Below, one piece after another: positions 63,344 through 64,000 of a DNA stretch of 64,000 bases. The notes beneath the pieces are model-generated. The model searched no databases. It had not been told where the DNA came from and saw only the letters and a program-made list of their open reading frames with translations. This DNA comes from Providencia alcalifaciens. GTDB lineage: Bacteria > Pseudomonadota > Gammaproteobacteria > Enterobacterales > Enterobacteriaceae. The stretch spans positions 4,175,353-4,239,352 of the forward strand of contig JAOQNJ010000001.1 in assembly GCA_025961275.1 (NCBI GenBank). Direction: 5' to 3'. The position numbers and the translations under genes were made by a program. Each line of letters starts with the position of its first letter. The stretch's first letter is position 1.

Positions 63344-64000
63344 ATGATCCATTTACTTATTATAGATGCACTAAATTTAATTCGTCGCATACATGCCGTA
63401 CAAGGTAGCCCTTGTAGCGAAGGATGTGTATCAGCGGTTTTACAGCTGATTAATCATACTTCACCAACACATATTGTCGCAGTATTTGATGAAGAAGGCA
63501 GGCACAATAGCTGGCGGCATGAAAAGCTTTCTGACTATAAAGCAGGACGCCAGCCAATGCCTGATAATTTACAAGCCGAGCTGCCTACATTAATAACGCA
63601 ATTTGAAGCAAAAGGTATCCATTGTTGGCAATCTTCAGGCGATGAAGCGGATGATTTAGCCGCCACCTTAGCGACAAAAATTGCAGGTGCTGGGCAAATG
63701 GTGACGATAGTCTCAACAGATAAAGGCTATTGCCAGCTCCTATCCCCCTCTATACGCATTCGTGATTATTTTCAAAAACGCTGGCTAGACGTTCCTTTTA
63801 TCGAAAATGAATTTGGTGTCAAACCTCAGCAATTACCTGATTATTGGGGACTAGCAGGCATTAGTAGTAGCAAAATTCCTGGTGTCGCTGGAATTGGAGC
63901 AAAAAGCGCAACCCAACTCTTACAACGCTTTCAATCGATAGAGAATTTATTTGCGAATTTAGACAGTGTTGAAGATAAATGGCAAAAAAAGCTGAATGGC
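63344..64000 (+). CDS. xni: flap endonuclease Xni (ExoIX), 5' part, runs off the window
   Basis: Xni is homologous to the 5'-nuclease domain of DNA polymerase I and cleaves flap structures in the cytoplasm. The visible 219 codons start [20 protein letters not shown] and contain the acidic metal cluster [22 protein letters not shown], and the helix-hairpin-helix segment [16 protein letters not shown]. coli has sdaC and sdaB between ppnN and xni; here the two are 31 bases apart. The 3' end lies outside. Confidence 0.95.
   Translation, partial: MIHLLIIDALNLIRRIHAVQGSPCSEGCVSAVLQLINHTSPTHIVAVFDEEGRHNSWRHEKLSDYKAGRQPMPDNLQAELPTLITQFEAKGIHCWQSSGDEADDLAATLATKIAGAGQMVTIVSTDKGYCQLLSPSIRIRDYFQKRWLDVPFIENEFGVKPQQLPDYWGLAGISSSKIPGVAGIGAKSATQLLQRFQSIENLFANLDSVEDKWQKKLNG

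Overview
The window looks like a 64-kb piece of chromosome from a low-GC member of the Enterobacterales, most likely Providencia or a close Morganellaceae relative. This is inferred from gene order that follows E. coli neighbourhood by neighbourhood, from protein sequences close to but clearly distinct from E. coli, from AT-rich codon use, and from many ERIC-type intergenic repeats. No marker gene was matched to a database, so the genus is an inference.

Layout. Positions 1-13,200 carry housekeeping genes: the 3' end of tsaD, an Aer-type aerotaxis receptor, plsY, folB, cca, an SH3-domain membrane protein (ygiM), a CYTH triphosphatase (ygiF), glnE, hldE and ubiK, then an FMN riboswitch with ribB. 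Positions 13,400-20,300 hold ygiD, an amidase lodged between ygiD and ygiC, ygiC, ygiB and tolC. Positions 20,600-30,750 hold nudF-cpdA-yqiA-parE-parC-plsC, then ftsP and a LysE-type exporter. Positions 30,900-40,300 hold folA, the leftward lptD-surA-pdxA-rsmA-apaG-apaH envelope and ribosome operon, djlA and rluA. Positions 40,600-50,100 hold rapA, polB with a candidate LexA box, and thiBPQ under a TPP riboswitch. Positions 50,300-55,000 hold rppH-ptsP-lgt-thyA.

The accessory and decayed part is 55,300-60,000. The minor-pilin gene ppdA carries an in-frame stop. ppdB is cut after 60 codons by an IS3-family element. The other end of that element truncates an unrelated gene, the N-terminal part of a TcdA/TcdB-type glycosyltransferase toxin. 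No target-site duplication flanks the element, and the ygdB-ppdC-recC-ptrA-recB-recD block that follows ppdB in E. coli is absent. The element therefore appears to sit on a rearrangement breakpoint. A VirK/YbjX-family gene follows, then a CsrB-like regulatory RNA, syd, queF, ppnN and the start of xni, which restores the E. coli order.

The most unusual readings are: (i) DNA polymerase II has alanine where B-family motif B normally has tyrosine, the position equivalent to the RB69 Y567A mutator; (ii) the FtsP signal peptide has Arg-Cys in place of the twin arginine, one base change from Arg-Arg; (iii) the IS3 junction just described; (iv) an unannotated CsrB-like RNA downstream of syd; and (v) two families of dispersed intergenic repeats, ERIC-like elements and a shorter element found next to cca, thiQ and syd. 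I saw no CRISPR array, tRNA, rRNA or complete prophage.
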